From a virus, in the IMG/VR virus record IMGVR_UViG_3300022935_000010, positions 1 through 64,000 of that record: a stretch of DNA of 64,000 nucleotides; one strand, written 5' to 3'. Every line of letters begins with the position of its first letter. Position 1 is the first letter of the stretch. Below are positions 9,057-18,867 of this stretch, piece after piece. The notes below the pieces were generated by a model. That model was not told where the DNA came from and ran no database searches. It saw only the letters and a list, made by a program, of their open reading frames with translations. The position numbers and the translations under genes were made by a program.

Positions 9057-10234
9057 AAAATAGAGGCTTAAAAGTTTATGAGAGCTTAAAAAAAGCGGAC
9101 TTTGTAAGGTTTAGACACCCCTACACTTTTGAACTTACTTTTGATAATGGTGCTAATGTTGATTGCATAGGACCAAATAATGCTAAACCTTGTACAATAA
9201 AGTTCATGGATTTAAGTACTGGTACATATGGGTATACAGGTGAAATTTCTGCTGGACTTTTTACAAGGCTTTATAGAAAATGGTTTACTCCTTGGAGATT
9301 AGAGGCTTACGATAATGATGAATTAATCTACCAGAGAGATCTGGAAGACGTAATTAGTGAGGAAAAAGTTTGTATTAGTGTTGATAGCAACTCACTTGGT
9401 GACACTCTAGCTTGGATGCCCGTCATAGAAAAATTCAGAAGAAAATATGACTGTGACCTCTATGTTACTACATTTTGGAATGAGCTTCTTGCTAACTATT
9501 ATCCTTCCATAAGGTTTAGATCACCCGGGTCAAGAGAGATCAATACAAAAATTACATTTGGTGTGGGGTGGTATGACGAGAATGACCGCGATAGACATAG
9601 GAGGGATCCTAGAGCTATTTCGTTACAGCAGGTTGCTGGGGATATTTTAGGAATAGATGTTGAAGGTGACCTATTAAACGAAAGTGTACCACTAACAATA
9701 CAAAACACAAACTCAACTATTGACGGAAAGTATGTGTGTTTGGCTATGGATTCTACCGCTAATGCTAAACATTGGCACTATGAGGACGGCTGGCAGAAGA
9801 TTACCGATTATTTAAATTCAATAGGTTATAAGGTTGTTGTTGTACAAAAGCAGGGAACAAATTTAAATGGAGTGATTGACAAAACTGGAGATATTGATAT
9901 TTTACAAAGAGCCATTGACATTTATCACTCCGATTTCTTTATTGGAATAGGGTCTGGTCTAAGCTGGCTTGCTTGGTCACTACACAAGCCAGTTGTAATG
10001 ATATCTGGTTTTTCGGATCCCGCGTGTGAATTTTCTACTAAAAACTATAGAATCATAAACCGCGATGTCTGCCATGGTTGCTTTAGTGATACCTCAATAA
10101 AATTTGATAAGGGGGATTGGAATTGGTGTCCGAGGTTAAAGGATACCGAAAGGATGTTTGAATGTACAAAAACAATTACCCCAGAGGTTGTTCAAACCTA
10201 TATCGACGATCTGATACAAAATCACCTATCTTAA
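9053..10234 (+). CDS. TibC/AAH-like O-heptosyltransferase (GT9 relative), 393 aa
   Basis: The sequence matches the bacterial autotransporter heptosyltransferase group. It has an N-terminal beta-rich domain, then a GT-B core with SVDSNSLGDTLAWMPV at 109-124, a second Rossmann domain from about 227 and FFIGIGSGLSWLAWSLHKPV at 295-314. Near the C terminus are Cys340, Cys343, Cys359 and Cys371, a four-Cys cluster like the iron-binding finger of TibC. Length (393) fits the family (about 400). These enzymes transfer heptose from ADP-heptose to Ser residues of repeated motifs in surface adhesins. Here the Ser-rich fibre lies 5 kb upstream, and a HldE-like kinase (36187-36957) could feed ADP-heptose synthesis. 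Acceptor and donor are inferred. Confidence 0.8.
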   Translation: MKNRGLKVYESLKKADFVRFRHPYTFELTFDNGANVDCIGPNNAKPCTIKFMDLSTGTYGYTGEISAGLFTRLYRKWFTPWRLEAYDNDELIYQRDLEDVISEEKVCISVDSNSLGDTLAWMPVIEKFRRKYDCDLYVTTFWNELLANYYPSIRFRSPGSREINTKITFGVGWYDENDRDRHRRDPRAISLQQVAGDILGIDVEGDLLNESVPLTIQNTNSTIDGKYVCLAMDSTANAKHWHYEDGWQKITDYLNSIGYKVVVVQKQGTNLNGVIDKTGDIDILQRAIDIYHSDFFIGIGSGLSWLAWSLHKPVVMISGFSDPACEFSTKNYRIINRDVCHGCFSDTSIKFDKGDWNWCPRLKDTERMFECTKTITPEVVQTYIDDLIQNHLS

Positions 10235-10251
10235 CCTCTTTTATTTCTACG

Positions 10252-10260
10252 GATATATAA
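10252..10260 (+). promoter_or_regulatory. Candidate late promoter motif GATATATAA
   Basis: Motif GATATATAA lies 52 nt before the neck gene, at the start of the tail/packaging block. A short hairpin (ACAGAC/GTCTGT) lies in the leader between motif and start codon. The same motif precedes many other structural genes in this window. Confidence 0.6.
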
Positions 10261-10303
10261 ACATACAGACCGAGCTTTGTCTGTTAATAATATCTTGTAG
10301 ATA

Positions 10304-12859
10304 ATGGCTTTTTACCCAGAAAATAGATTTCCAAAAAAAGGTATCCCCGTTTATAACGGCAACGGCGATCAGAGGGATCTTTCGGATCCTAGATTTAGAT
10401 ACCAAGACAATTTGGAGAATACTACCAAGGTTTTTCACCAGAGTACAGATAACTATTTTGGAACCACTGGAGCTGCTATGGCACGTGCTGAGCAACTTGG
10501 TTGTAATGGTTATCACACAGCTCTTGCTGACGATGGGGTTTACTATTACTTACCATGTTCTGATGCTACCTGGTATGCTGAAAGAATACAGCAATTCGAA
10601 AGCTCATTAAATTTCACATACATAGGTAATTATAGGGTTCTCACTTGGGATAGCCCATTTAACTATGTACAAGCCTTCAATGGGTGGATAATAGAAACAG
10701 CAGGTGCTGTTTTGGGTGATCCTGTAAATCTTGGTGATCCAACAGCAGCTATTCCAAATGACATTGCAATTGATTTTAGATATTCTGTTGACGGGAAAAG
10801 TTGGTCCCTTTGGGCTAATGTTGGAACTGCATTAACTGGATTTTCTCAGGGTTATACCTCCAACAACGATTCGACAATCTTCTCAATTCCGCTTGATCCT
10901 TCAAAATCATTTTACCCGGAATTTAGATTTACTTCCGTTGTAGTAAATACGGACGGAACACTGGCTTATGAGACAGATGAACCTATAGATCCTTCAATAG
11001 TAATCCTTGATTTCGATCTTGATCTTACCTATGCTACTGGACCTAGTGGACCTTCTGGTTCAATAGATAACTTGGTTATTAATAGACCTGTACCAAATTG
11101 CTCTAATGAGAAGTCAAACAGACCAGTTGTTTTTGATGATTGCAACTACACTTTTAATCCCTATGCAATAAACAAGGCTGTTAACCTGTATAAGGATTTA
11201 AGCTTGGTTGTAAACAAGGTATTTGGGTTTGAGACAAATTATTATTCAGTGCAACCACAAGCTAGAGGTAAAGACGTAGTGTTGAAGGAGTATACTTTAT
11301 TTGATGTTGTAGATGAACAATGTGTGAAGGTAATGGTTCCTTCAAATCAATTTCCAGATAACCGAACAAATTATGATCCCTTCGGAATCCAGTTTGACGA
11401 ACCGTTCGAGATTCATATAGATAAGACCTATTTCGAAAACATTTTTGGAAGAGGCTCACAACCAAGGAAGAGAGATATTATTTACTTCCCTTTAACCAAT
11501 AGGATCTATGAAATAAATTCTACCTACTTGTTCAGGGATTTCATGTATTCTCCGGTTTACTACAAAATAGAGCTTAAAAAATATAGTCCTAAGTCTAATA
11601 CGTATTTCAAAGACCCTGCTTACAAAGAGGAATTAGATGGAATTGCACTTACTACAGAAAAGCTATTTGGTGCAGAGGTTGAAGCTGAAGAGCAAAAAAT
11701 AGCTAAGCCAGAGCAATACTCCGATAGTACGCAAAGAAGACAAGAGGACCCAACCAGGTCTTATATCTATAAGAATCTTCCTATAGTTGGGTATGATCTC
11801 AATAACAACTGGACAATAGTGTTTAACAACTACTACGATATGTCGGATGCTTTTGTTTCTGATTCAGAATTCGTATATCAGCCTAACAAGTATCGAGAAG
11901 CACTTAGGTATAAAAACAGACCTCTATTGGAGAGCGATGGTGAGGTATCCTACACCTGTTGGTTTAGTTTGAAGAACTATATTAATGAGGATAGCTTGGC
12001 TAAAAAACCATACTCTCCAGCACCAATCACAAAAGTCTCAGAGGATGCTAACCAAATTTTATACAGCTCTCACCCATATAAACACAATTTAACCCCATTT
12101 AGGCAATTTTCGGATAACCCGGAAGGGTATGTTGCAATTAGTACTGATGCTAACCATTCGGGAGGATTCAAGGTTCTAACTACTCCTGATGAGTTTAAAT
12201 TTTCTGTTGCAAATCCAAATCTTCCTTATGCTAAGAATACTGCAAATTGGAAAATGCAAAAGGCACAAGCAAGGAATCTAATTGATGGAACCTATATCGA
12301 TGGCTCTGGTTTGTTAAAAGGCATGAGGATAGACTTAGTGCATTCTGGTACCAACGATGCTGCAAATAATAATTATGTACAGCAAGGAAGCATTGAGATT
12401 ATCTTAAACGATCTTACGTATGATTCCAGATTGCAATTTACTCCAGAGCAGGGAGAGTGGTATGGATTGGTTGTTAATATAAGTAACAAGTATAAGCAGA
12501 TGGGAATTAACATCTGGAAAATGTCGTATGATCCAACAAATCCAGGTGCACAACAATCATCAGATTTAGTTAAAGTGCACGAAGATTATAGGACGTTAAC
12601 CAAATCTTACATTTTTGATGCTCCCTCTGATATTGAGACAAACGTAAACAACCCATTCTATGGGACGGATAATAACGCTTACAAGATTTACACATCCCCG
12701 CTCCTTTTATCGAATGTAAGACTGTTTAAGAACATGATAGATATTGATAAACAATCAATTGTCCTTAACCAGAACACTGTAAGGGATGAACAACTAGCAT
12801 ATATTATAGATAACGCTAAACCACAATTGATCCTACCTAAATTCGCAAGAAATAGGTAA
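10304..12859 (+). CDS. Neck protein with gp14-like domain and added domains, 851 aa
   Basis: The central region (about residues 275-430) resembles T4 neck protein gp14, in particular a FEIHIDKTYF strand followed by RDIIYFPLTNRIYEIN, which matches the GDLIYFP...FEIN stretch of gp14. T4 gp14 is about 256 residues; this protein is more than three times as long. About 270 residues are added at the N terminus, and a C-terminal region (about 548-780) has concanavalin/LamG-like beta sequence. Gene order supports the call, since gp16- and gp17-like genes follow directly as in T4. The extra domains may be exposed at the neck or bind the host surface (inference). Confidence 0.7.
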   Translation: MAFYPENRFPKKGIPVYNGNGDQRDLSDPRFRYQDNLENTTKVFHQSTDNYFGTTGAAMARAEQLGCNGYHTALADDGVYYYLPCSDATWYAERIQQFESSLNFTYIGNYRVLTWDSPFNYVQAFNGWIIETAGAVLGDPVNLGDPTAAIPNDIAIDFRYSVDGKSWSLWANVGTALTGFSQGYTSNNDSTIFSIPLDPSKSFYPEFRFTSVVVNTDGTLAYETDEPIDPSIVILDFDLDLTYATGPSGPSGSIDNLVINRPVPNCSNEKSNRPVVFDDCNYTFNPYAINKAVNLYKDLSLVVNKVFGFETNYYSVQPQARGKDVVLKEYTLFDVVDEQCVKVMVPSNQFPDNRTNYDPFGIQFDEPFEIHIDKTYFENIFGRGSQPRKRDIIYFPLTNRIYEINSTYLFRDFMYSPVYYKIELKKYSPKSNTYFKDPAYKEELDGIALTTEKLFGAEVEAEEQKIAKPEQYSDSTQRRQEDPTRSYIYKNLPIVGYDLNNNWTIVFNNYYDMSDAFVSDSEFVYQPNKYREALRYKNRPLLESDGEVSYTCWFSLKNYINEDSLAKKPYSPAPITKVSEDANQILYSSHPYKHNLTPFRQFSDNPEGYVAISTDANHSGGFKVLTTPDEFKFSVANPNLPYAKNTANWKMQKAQARNLIDGTYIDGSGLLKGMRIDLVHSGTNDAANNNYVQQGSIEIILNDLTYDSRLQFTPEQGEWYGLVVNISNKYKQMGINIWKMSYDPTNPGAQQSSDLVKVHEDYRTLTKSYIFDAPSDIETNVNNPFYGTDNNAYKIYTSPLLLSNVRLFKNMIDIDKQSIVLNQNTVRDEQLAYIIDNAKPQLILPKFARNR

Positions 12860-12873
12860 TTAACAGAATTGAT

Positions 12874-13647
12874 ATGCCAAGAAGAAAACCGAAACCAGAA
12901 AGGGTAGTCGAAGAAAAGATAAAAGAAAGTCTTGATTCTATACTGCAAGATGAAAATCTTGATTTTGATGCAGTAACAGCAGATGAGCTTCCTAGGCTAA
13001 AAACCACGGAACTTATGAACTTTAGTGAGGCTACTCAAACTACGGGTACTGATGCTAAGGGAGTTCTTGATTCCATAGTTAAGTTTTATCTTGATGAGAA
13101 CCTCATAGACCAAACCGATTACATCGAATACAAGAAGAAGATTGATTCGATGAACATCGCCTCTATGATGCTTCAACTTAAAACTGCACAGCACGCTATA
13201 ACCAAGCTACTTGAAGAAATAGATCTTGGAAACGCCAATCCAAGAATGTTTGAGGTTCTTGCACAATTGCAATCTCAAATTATGCAAATGCCTAAAGACT
13301 ACCAAACATATGTGCAAAAGATGGAGGATGGTTACAAATCAATAGCTACCCAATTGGAGGAAAAAAGCAATTCAGGATCATTTCAACTTGAACCTGGAGA
13401 AGACGGAAAGAATGTCTATAACCCATCCACTAACGAATCTGGGGGAATTAAGGTTAGAGGAACTAAGGGATTAATGGAGGGTTTAAGGGATATTATAGGG
13501 GCTGAAATTGAGGATGTAAGGGTTGAGGATGTTGACGATAACGCAGTAGTAAATGCTAAAAAGAAAGCAGAAATCGATGCAAGCAGAAACATCTCTTTGG
13601 ATGAAGAAGATACTGGCTTGGAGGTAGAAGATGATTTATTTGATTAA
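12874..13647 (+). CDS. Small terminase subunit, gp16-like, 257 aa
   Basis: It lies 2 nt before the large terminase, the expected position of the small subunit. The middle part (about 85-150) is helical, with an IDSMNIASMMLQLKTAQHAI helix followed by NPRMFEVLAQLQSQI. T4-like gp16 proteins carry the same arrangement, with a PRAFEV-type motif in the core of the ring. The C-terminal third is acidic and probably disordered. It should recognise DNA and stimulate the gp17 ATPase. At 257 residues it is longer than T4 gp16 (164). Confidence 0.75.
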   Translation: MPRRKPKPERVVEEKIKESLDSILQDENLDFDAVTADELPRLKTTELMNFSEATQTTGTDAKGVLDSIVKFYLDENLIDQTDYIEYKKKIDSMNIASMMLQLKTAQHAITKLLEEIDLGNANPRMFEVLAQLQSQIMQMPKDYQTYVQKMEDGYKSIATQLEEKSNSGSFQLEPGEDGKNVYNPSTNESGGIKVRGTKGLMEGLRDIIGAEIEDVRVEDVDDNAVVNAKKKAEIDASRNISLDEEDTGLEVEDDLFD

Positions 13648-13649
13648 CA

Positions 13650-15446
13650 ATGGCCGAAAAAGAAGAGAAAGATTCCAATTACTGGAGTACCAAAAGAATA
13701 GAGGAACTTCTATTTAGGGTTGAAGAGGAGGGGCTTGATTACAAGTCTGTTGATAACCCCTTTCATGATGGTGACCCAGAGCTTAAGATGTCAAATCTTT
13801 TGTATGAGTATACACAAGACGAGATTTTAGAGATGGAAAGATGCGCAAAAGATGTTGTTTATTTTTCTAAGTACTGTAGGGTCATGACTGATGACGGTCT
13901 TTTTTATGTAAAACTTCGTGACTACCAAGAATCAGTTCTCCGTGAGTATCAAGCTAATAGATTTAATATATTTTTAGCACCTAGACAGGTTGGAAAATCA
14001 ATTACTTCAGCTATTGTCCTTGTTTGGTATCTTCTTTTCAATCACGATAAAAATGCAATGATCTTAGCAAACGTTGGTTCTACTGCAGAAGAACTGATGG
14101 ATAAGATCAAAGCAATAGTAAGAGGTCTGCCGTGGTTCTTAAAACCTGGTATGGTAGTAAACAATGTGATGTCTATGAAGTTTGATAACGGGTGTAGAGC
14201 AATTGCAAAAACTACTACAAAAACATCCGCAATTGGTTTTACAATTCACTTTCTTTATATGGACGAATTTGCTCATATCCACCCAAATTTTATAGAATCG
14301 TTTTTTAGATCAACATATCCTACAGTATCTTCTTCTAAGGTTTCTAGAATTATTATTACATCAACCCCAAATGGAATGAATAAATTCTATGAAATTTATA
14401 AAGGTGCTGTTGATGGTGAAAATAGCTTTAATCCTATAAGGGTTGATTGGTGGCAAGTTCCCGGAAGGGACGAAGAATGGAAAAAACAAGAAATCGCTAA
14501 CCTAGGTTCTCAAGAATTGTTTAATCAGGAATACGGCAACCAGTTTTTAAGTTCCTCTACATTGCTTCTAGGATCTAACGAGCTTAAAAAAATTAAAGCA
14601 AACGAGGTTGAATATGAATGGAGGGACATTGATGTTCTAGAGGATGTTGGACTTCCGTATGACAATTTTAGATGGCATCCAAAATTCAGTTTGAATACTG
14701 ATACTCTTTTCAATAATAGATTTGTTATTTCGATTGACTTAGCTGGTGGCGGAAAGGGGGATTTTACAGTTCTTAATATTTTTAAGGTGGTACCTCTGCC
14801 AAAAAAAGTAATAGAGGCCATGGATGATTTCCAAGATGAGTCTGACTTTTTCGGGCTTCTACAGGTTGGCATTTATAGGGATAATGAAATTGAGGTTGAG
14901 GATTTTAAAAAAATCCTCGAAGCCTTGGTTGTTAAGTTCTTCAATCCAGAAAATGTAAGGGTACTTTTAGAGATTAACTTTAAAGGTGAATTGCTTATAG
15001 ACAAGCTCATTTTAAATGACGACTTTCCTCTCGAAATCTTTGTACACACAAAGCACACAGAATCTGCTAGGACGAGAAAGCCTGGTATAAAGTACAACGA
15101 GAAAAACAAGATGAAATACTGTGAGATTCTTAGATCTCAGATGAGGATGAATAGGGTAATAATAAACGAATCTACTTGGACTGTACCTGAGTTATTCTCT
15201 TTCGGTCTTAACACTAGGGGAACTTATTCAAGTCAATCTGGACACGATGATGTAGCAATGACGATTGTAAATCTTTCTGGGATGTTTGAATCATCCGATT
15301 TTTATGATCTTGTTGGTGAATTGTATGATGAGCTTGGTGAATCTACCTACCGGGATCTTATAGATCTAAAGATGGAAGAAAATAGTGAGGATGGAGCATC
15401 AACCAAAGAGGGAGGGTTCTATAGCTCTTTCAGTCAGTTGCTCTAA
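13650..15446 (+). CDS. Large terminase subunit, gp17-like, 598 aa
   Basis: ATPase and nuclease domains are both present. Walker A is PRQVGKS at 111-117 and Walker B is FLYMDEFAHI near 203-212, with a coupling motif IITSTPNGMNKF shortly after. The C-terminal RNase H-like nuclease has the first acidic residue in FVISIDLAGGGKGDF near 354-368 and a late acidic pair in the HDDVAMTIV segment near 531-539. The length matches T4 gp17 (610). It packages and cuts the DNA concatemer during head filling. Confidence 0.95.
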   Translation: MAEKEEKDSNYWSTKRIEELLFRVEEEGLDYKSVDNPFHDGDPELKMSNLLYEYTQDEILEMERCAKDVVYFSKYCRVMTDDGLFYVKLRDYQESVLREYQANRFNIFLAPRQVGKSITSAIVLVWYLLFNHDKNAMILANVGSTAEELMDKIKAIVRGLPWFLKPGMVVNNVMSMKFDNGCRAIAKTTTKTSAIGFTIHFLYMDEFAHIHPNFIESFFRSTYPTVSSSKVSRIIITSTPNGMNKFYEIYKGAVDGENSFNPIRVDWWQVPGRDEEWKKQEIANLGSQELFNQEYGNQFLSSSTLLLGSNELKKIKANEVEYEWRDIDVLEDVGLPYDNFRWHPKFSLNTDTLFNNRFVISIDLAGGGKGDFTVLNIFKVVPLPKKVIEAMDDFQDESDFFGLLQVGIYRDNEIEVEDFKKILEALVVKFFNPENVRVLLEINFKGELLIDKLILNDDFPLEIFVHTKHTESARTRKPGIKYNEKNKMKYCEILRSQMRMNRVIINESTWTVPELFSFGLNTRGTYSSQSGHDDVAMTIVNLSGMFESSDFYDLVGELYDELGESTYRDLIDLKMEENSEDGASTKEGGFYSSFSQLL

Positions 15447-15462
15447 ATAATTTGCTTTTTCC

Positions 15463-15470
15463 GATATATA
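15463..15470 (+). promoter_or_regulatory. GATATATA motif, first of a pair before the sheath gene
   Basis: The core GATATATA is followed by C rather than A/G. It lies 87 nt before the sheath ATG and 52 nt before a second copy. A small hairpin (AGCAT/ATGCT) lies between the two copies. Confidence 0.4.
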
Positions 15471-15514
15471 CAATTACTAACCGAGTAGCATACAAAAATG
15501 CTGGTTTTGGTTTA

Positions 15515-15523
15515 GATATATAG
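15515..15523 (+). promoter_or_regulatory. Candidate late promoter motif GATATATAG before the sheath gene
   Basis: The motif starts 35 nt before the ATG. Its flanks closely match the copy at 26021: both read TTTGG, one variable base, then TTAGATATATAGTA. This supports a longer conserved promoter element. Confidence 0.65.
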
Positions 15524-15549
15524 TAGGCAAAAATATCTCTTGTACAATA

Positions 15550-18500
15550 ATGGCAAAGAAAATCAAACTGGATTTATCCCAATTTAAAGCATCAGGAGTC
15601 TATACGCTTGAGTTTGACGCTTCAGAAAACGTCATTCTTACGTCTCAGACTATAAGATTGGTGGTGGGATTTTCGAATAAAGGACCTTTTAATGCTCCCG
15701 TGTATTTACCGGATGTAACTACAGCGGTAGCAATTTTTGGTGATATAGATAAGACTTTAGAGGCTAAAGGATCTTACTTCCACCGCTCAATATTTGCGTG
15801 TTTAAATACTGGCCCAGTATTTGCTCTGAATTTGTTGAATTTGAATAATGATATAGATAGCCCTACAGCTGATGTGGTTAACTATTTTGGTTATTCGATT
15901 GATACTGAGCAATCTAACGGGGTTCTTACTTCCAGGCTATATTCCTCCTTCTATAATAAGGAGAGATTTTGGTTTGCTGATACCGATTACTTCTTAGCTA
16001 CACTTTCTGCTGTAGATACTGGTAGACTTTTTAACCTTGTTAACCTTGGTAAGGAAGCAATAAGTGTCATTGTTAGGAAATCAACTGATGCGGTTCAACC
16101 TTTACAAGGATATGATGTTTTTGCCTTAGATTGGTATGGAGCGGACAACGTTCCTAGCTTCATGCACCCATATGATTACATTTCGGATTACTTTATAGAT
16201 GTTATCTCAGTATCTGGAGATTGGACTGATTACGAGACACTATCTTTAGACCCTAAATGGAGTTCATACTTTACAAGAAATGGATTTATAAAAAGCCAGA
16301 TCAACAATTTCTTATCACAACCTGATGTGAATATTGTTACTTCAACCACAGGATGTTTAATCCCAGATTTTGTTGACCTGAATGGTAATAACCAATACAT
16401 CCAAACGCTTATTAACAATAATACTCCTTCTACCGGTTTATTCTGTGCTGTTGATGAGGATGCAATGGATGATATCTGTACTAATCCTTATAAGATTGAC
16501 CTTGTAGGACACCACTTAATTGACGAGCTTACGGCAGATAGGGACATTGTTGATGCAAGACTTAATTTCTTAAGCTATGATCAGAATCTTACTGCTGATT
16601 ACCTATACTCACAAAATGTTACGACAATAACCGATGCAGCTACTGGTGCTAGTGGATCATCACCGGATTCTATAAATGTTGGTACACTACTAACTATTGG
16701 AGCTACCTCTACATATGGTGTAGGAGCAACAGCTTTCGATGGTTATGATCCTTCCCTTAAGTATGGAGGTTTACATTATGTAGTAACTAACAGCGGAGTT
16801 ACCGGTGCTTCCCTTACTACAGCAGAGAAAAACGAATTGGTATCTTTTGCAACTCCAAGCGCTACCTCTTCGCCTTACATTATGGGTAGAGTTACTGGTT
16901 TATCTGGGTTAACTGGTTCAGTTATAAACCAATTCTCCGAAAATGACCTAGTAAAACTAAGAGTGTCTGGTGTTATTCAAACGGGTGGAGAAGTGCTCCT
17001 AACATGGACACACCCACTTGATACTGCATCATACTCTGCTCAAGGTGTCTCAGTTACTCCATATAGCAATATGGTGGGAGCTACATCTGGAAACATTTCT
17101 GCTGACTATTATCAATTTGCATCTTCTGATTATTTAGATATTACATCAGTTAGTTCAGTAACCGGTGGAACAGCTAGTAACGCCTTAACTGGACAATTGT
17201 CTACAGCATTCTACCAGGACTTGCTTTACGGTGAACTTGAGGATGGAGACCAGATTTGGTTAAATGAAACTGGAAGTTCCATTAATTATATTTCATACGA
17301 AAGCACAATTGATAGAGACCAATTTGCTGTAGCATATGCTAGGCAGTTTGATAACGTTGCTAGACAAAATCCAGACAATTTGGTAGATTATACTGCATTC
17401 TCCACGGGTTTACCTGGCAGCAAACCTTTTGCTTCTGACAATATTGGTCTTCCAGTAGCTGCGGGTAAGACGGATATAGTTTCATCTGTAGGCTCTATTA
17501 ACCAGTTTATCGATGTGATAACACAAATAGATCCGACTAATTTCACTATATCTTCTTCACCATCATCCCCAATATCTGTTGGTGATCTTATAGTATCTAC
17601 TGACCAGGATATTTGTGAAACCGTTGGTAGTAATAGACAATATAGGTTAACGAGAGTTACCTCGGTTGCTCAAACAACAACACCAAACGTTGTGCAAGTA
17701 ACAACTGCAAGGCCTCTTTATTACTATGCGGGGAGTCCGATTCAAGTTCAGAAGTTTAAGTCAATACCTCAGTTTACTAGGTCTTTCGACTTCACATACC
17801 TGAATGGGTTTACAATGAGGGATTCCCACAGGCCAAATGGTACTGATGCTAGAGTATCTGAACTACTGGATGTAATGTACAACACAAACATTGCAGCGAC
17901 ACTTGCTGCTAAGGATGTGATCTCGTTCAGATACATCGTAGATACCTTCAGTGGTCAGATTTTGCCTAACTCTAAATATCAGCTTAGTAAGTTGGCAATG
18001 ATGAGACAGAAGGCTCTTGCTTTAATTAACGCTCCTTCGATGGAGCAGTTTAGGGAGTCAACAGACCCTAGGTTTACTGATGCACCAACACAAACTAACC
18101 CGTATCCTTCACTGAAGGCACAATATATTTCGGAAGGTGGTAACTTATCTCTTAATCCTTCTTACACTTTCAGTTTACCTACTGAAGATCAAGGAGCCAA
18201 ATACGCTGCTTTCTATACGCCATACTTAACGGTAAGGGAAAATAATAGAAATGTAAACGTTCCTCCTGCAGCTTATATCTCCAACAACTTTGTTAGAAAA
18301 TTTGCTAATGGCGAACCTTACAGCATTATAGCAGGTCAGAAGAGAGGGGTAATCTCAGGACAAAACCTTGTCGGACTCGAATATGATTTCACTGACGAAG
18401 ATAGAGGATGGTTGGAGCCAGTAGGTCTTAACCCTATAATTAAGAAGAGAGGCCTTGGTGTAGTTGTCTTTGGTAACCAAACAGCTTATCAAACTGTTAA

Positions 18501-18846
18501 TTCGGCATTTAATTTAGTACACGTGAGGGACCTTCTCATCAGTGTTGAGAATGACGTTGAAGAGATCATGGCTAACTACCTATTTGATTTCAATGAAGAT
18601 TCTATAAGACTAGAGATCAAAACCCTTGTAGATAACTACTTAGATGGAGTTAGAGCTGGTGGTGGTATTTATGCTTACCAAGTAATCATGGATTCTTCTA
18701 ACAACCCTCCTTCTATTATCGATCAGAACATCGGTATTATTGATGTAATTATCGAACCTGCTAGAGGTATTCAGAAGTTCATAAACAGAATTACTGTTAC
18801 AAGAACTGGTGGTATCGCTGCTGGAGGATTTATCCAATTCGCTTAA
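15550..18846 (+). CDS. Tail sheath protein, gp18-like, 1098 aa
   Basis: The C-terminal half carries the conserved sheath core, including GLEYDFTDEDRGWLEPVGLN and a following RGLGVVVFGNQTAYQ segment, then the VRDLLISVENDVEEIMANYL helix and a final beta segment ending in GIAAGGFIQFA. These elements polymerise and contract in T4-type tails. T4 gp18 has 659 residues, so about 440 residues are extra, mainly in the Ser/Thr/Gly-rich middle (roughly 230-640), where surface-exposed insertions occur in other sheaths. The gene is followed directly by two tail-tube genes, as expected. Confidence 0.92.
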   Translation: MAKKIKLDLSQFKASGVYTLEFDASENVILTSQTIRLVVGFSNKGPFNAPVYLPDVTTAVAIFGDIDKTLEAKGSYFHRSIFACLNTGPVFALNLLNLNNDIDSPTADVVNYFGYSIDTEQSNGVLTSRLYSSFYNKERFWFADTDYFLATLSAVDTGRLFNLVNLGKEAISVIVRKSTDAVQPLQGYDVFALDWYGADNVPSFMHPYDYISDYFIDVISVSGDWTDYETLSLDPKWSSYFTRNGFIKSQINNFLSQPDVNIVTSTTGCLIPDFVDLNGNNQYIQTLINNNTPSTGLFCAVDEDAMDDICTNPYKIDLVGHHLIDELTADRDIVDARLNFLSYDQNLTADYLYSQNVTTITDAATGASGSSPDSINVGTLLTIGATSTYGVGATAFDGYDPSLKYGGLHYVVTNSGVTGASLTTAEKNELVSFATPSATSSPYIMGRVTGLSGLTGSVINQFSENDLVKLRVSGVIQTGGEVLLTWTHPLDTASYSAQGVSVTPYSNMVGATSGNISADYYQFASSDYLDITSVSSVTGGTASNALTGQLSTAFYQDLLYGELEDGDQIWLNETGSSINYISYESTIDRDQFAVAYARQFDNVARQNPDNLVDYTAFSTGLPGSKPFASDNIGLPVAAGKTDIVSSVGSINQFIDVITQIDPTNFTISSSPSSPISVGDLIVSTDQDICETVGSNRQYRLTRVTSVAQTTTPNVVQVTTARPLYYYAGSPIQVQKFKSIPQFTRSFDFTYLNGFTMRDSHRPNGTDARVSELLDVMYNTNIAATLAAKDVISFRYIVDTFSGQILPNSKYQLSKLAMMRQKALALINAPSMEQFRESTDPRFTDAPTQTNPYPSLKAQYISEGGNLSLNPSYTFSLPTEDQGAKYAAFYTPYLTVRENNRNVNVPPAAYISNNFVRKFANGEPYSIIAGQKRGVISGQNLVGLEYDFTDEDRGWLEPVGLNPIIKKRGLGVVVFGNQTAYQTVNSAFNLVHVRDLLISVENDVEEIMANYLFDFNEDSIRLEIKTLVDNYLDGVRAGGGIYAYQVIMDSSNNPPSIIDQNIGIIDVIIEPARGIQKFINRITVTRTGGIAAGGFIQFA

Positions 18847-18867
18847 TTTCAAAAAATTGAAAATTCG

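Noticed and set aside
18847-18862. Terminator after the sheath gene (TTTCAA/TTGAAA)
   Set aside because: Six A/T-rich pairs without a T run are too weak, and the tail-tube genes follow directly.
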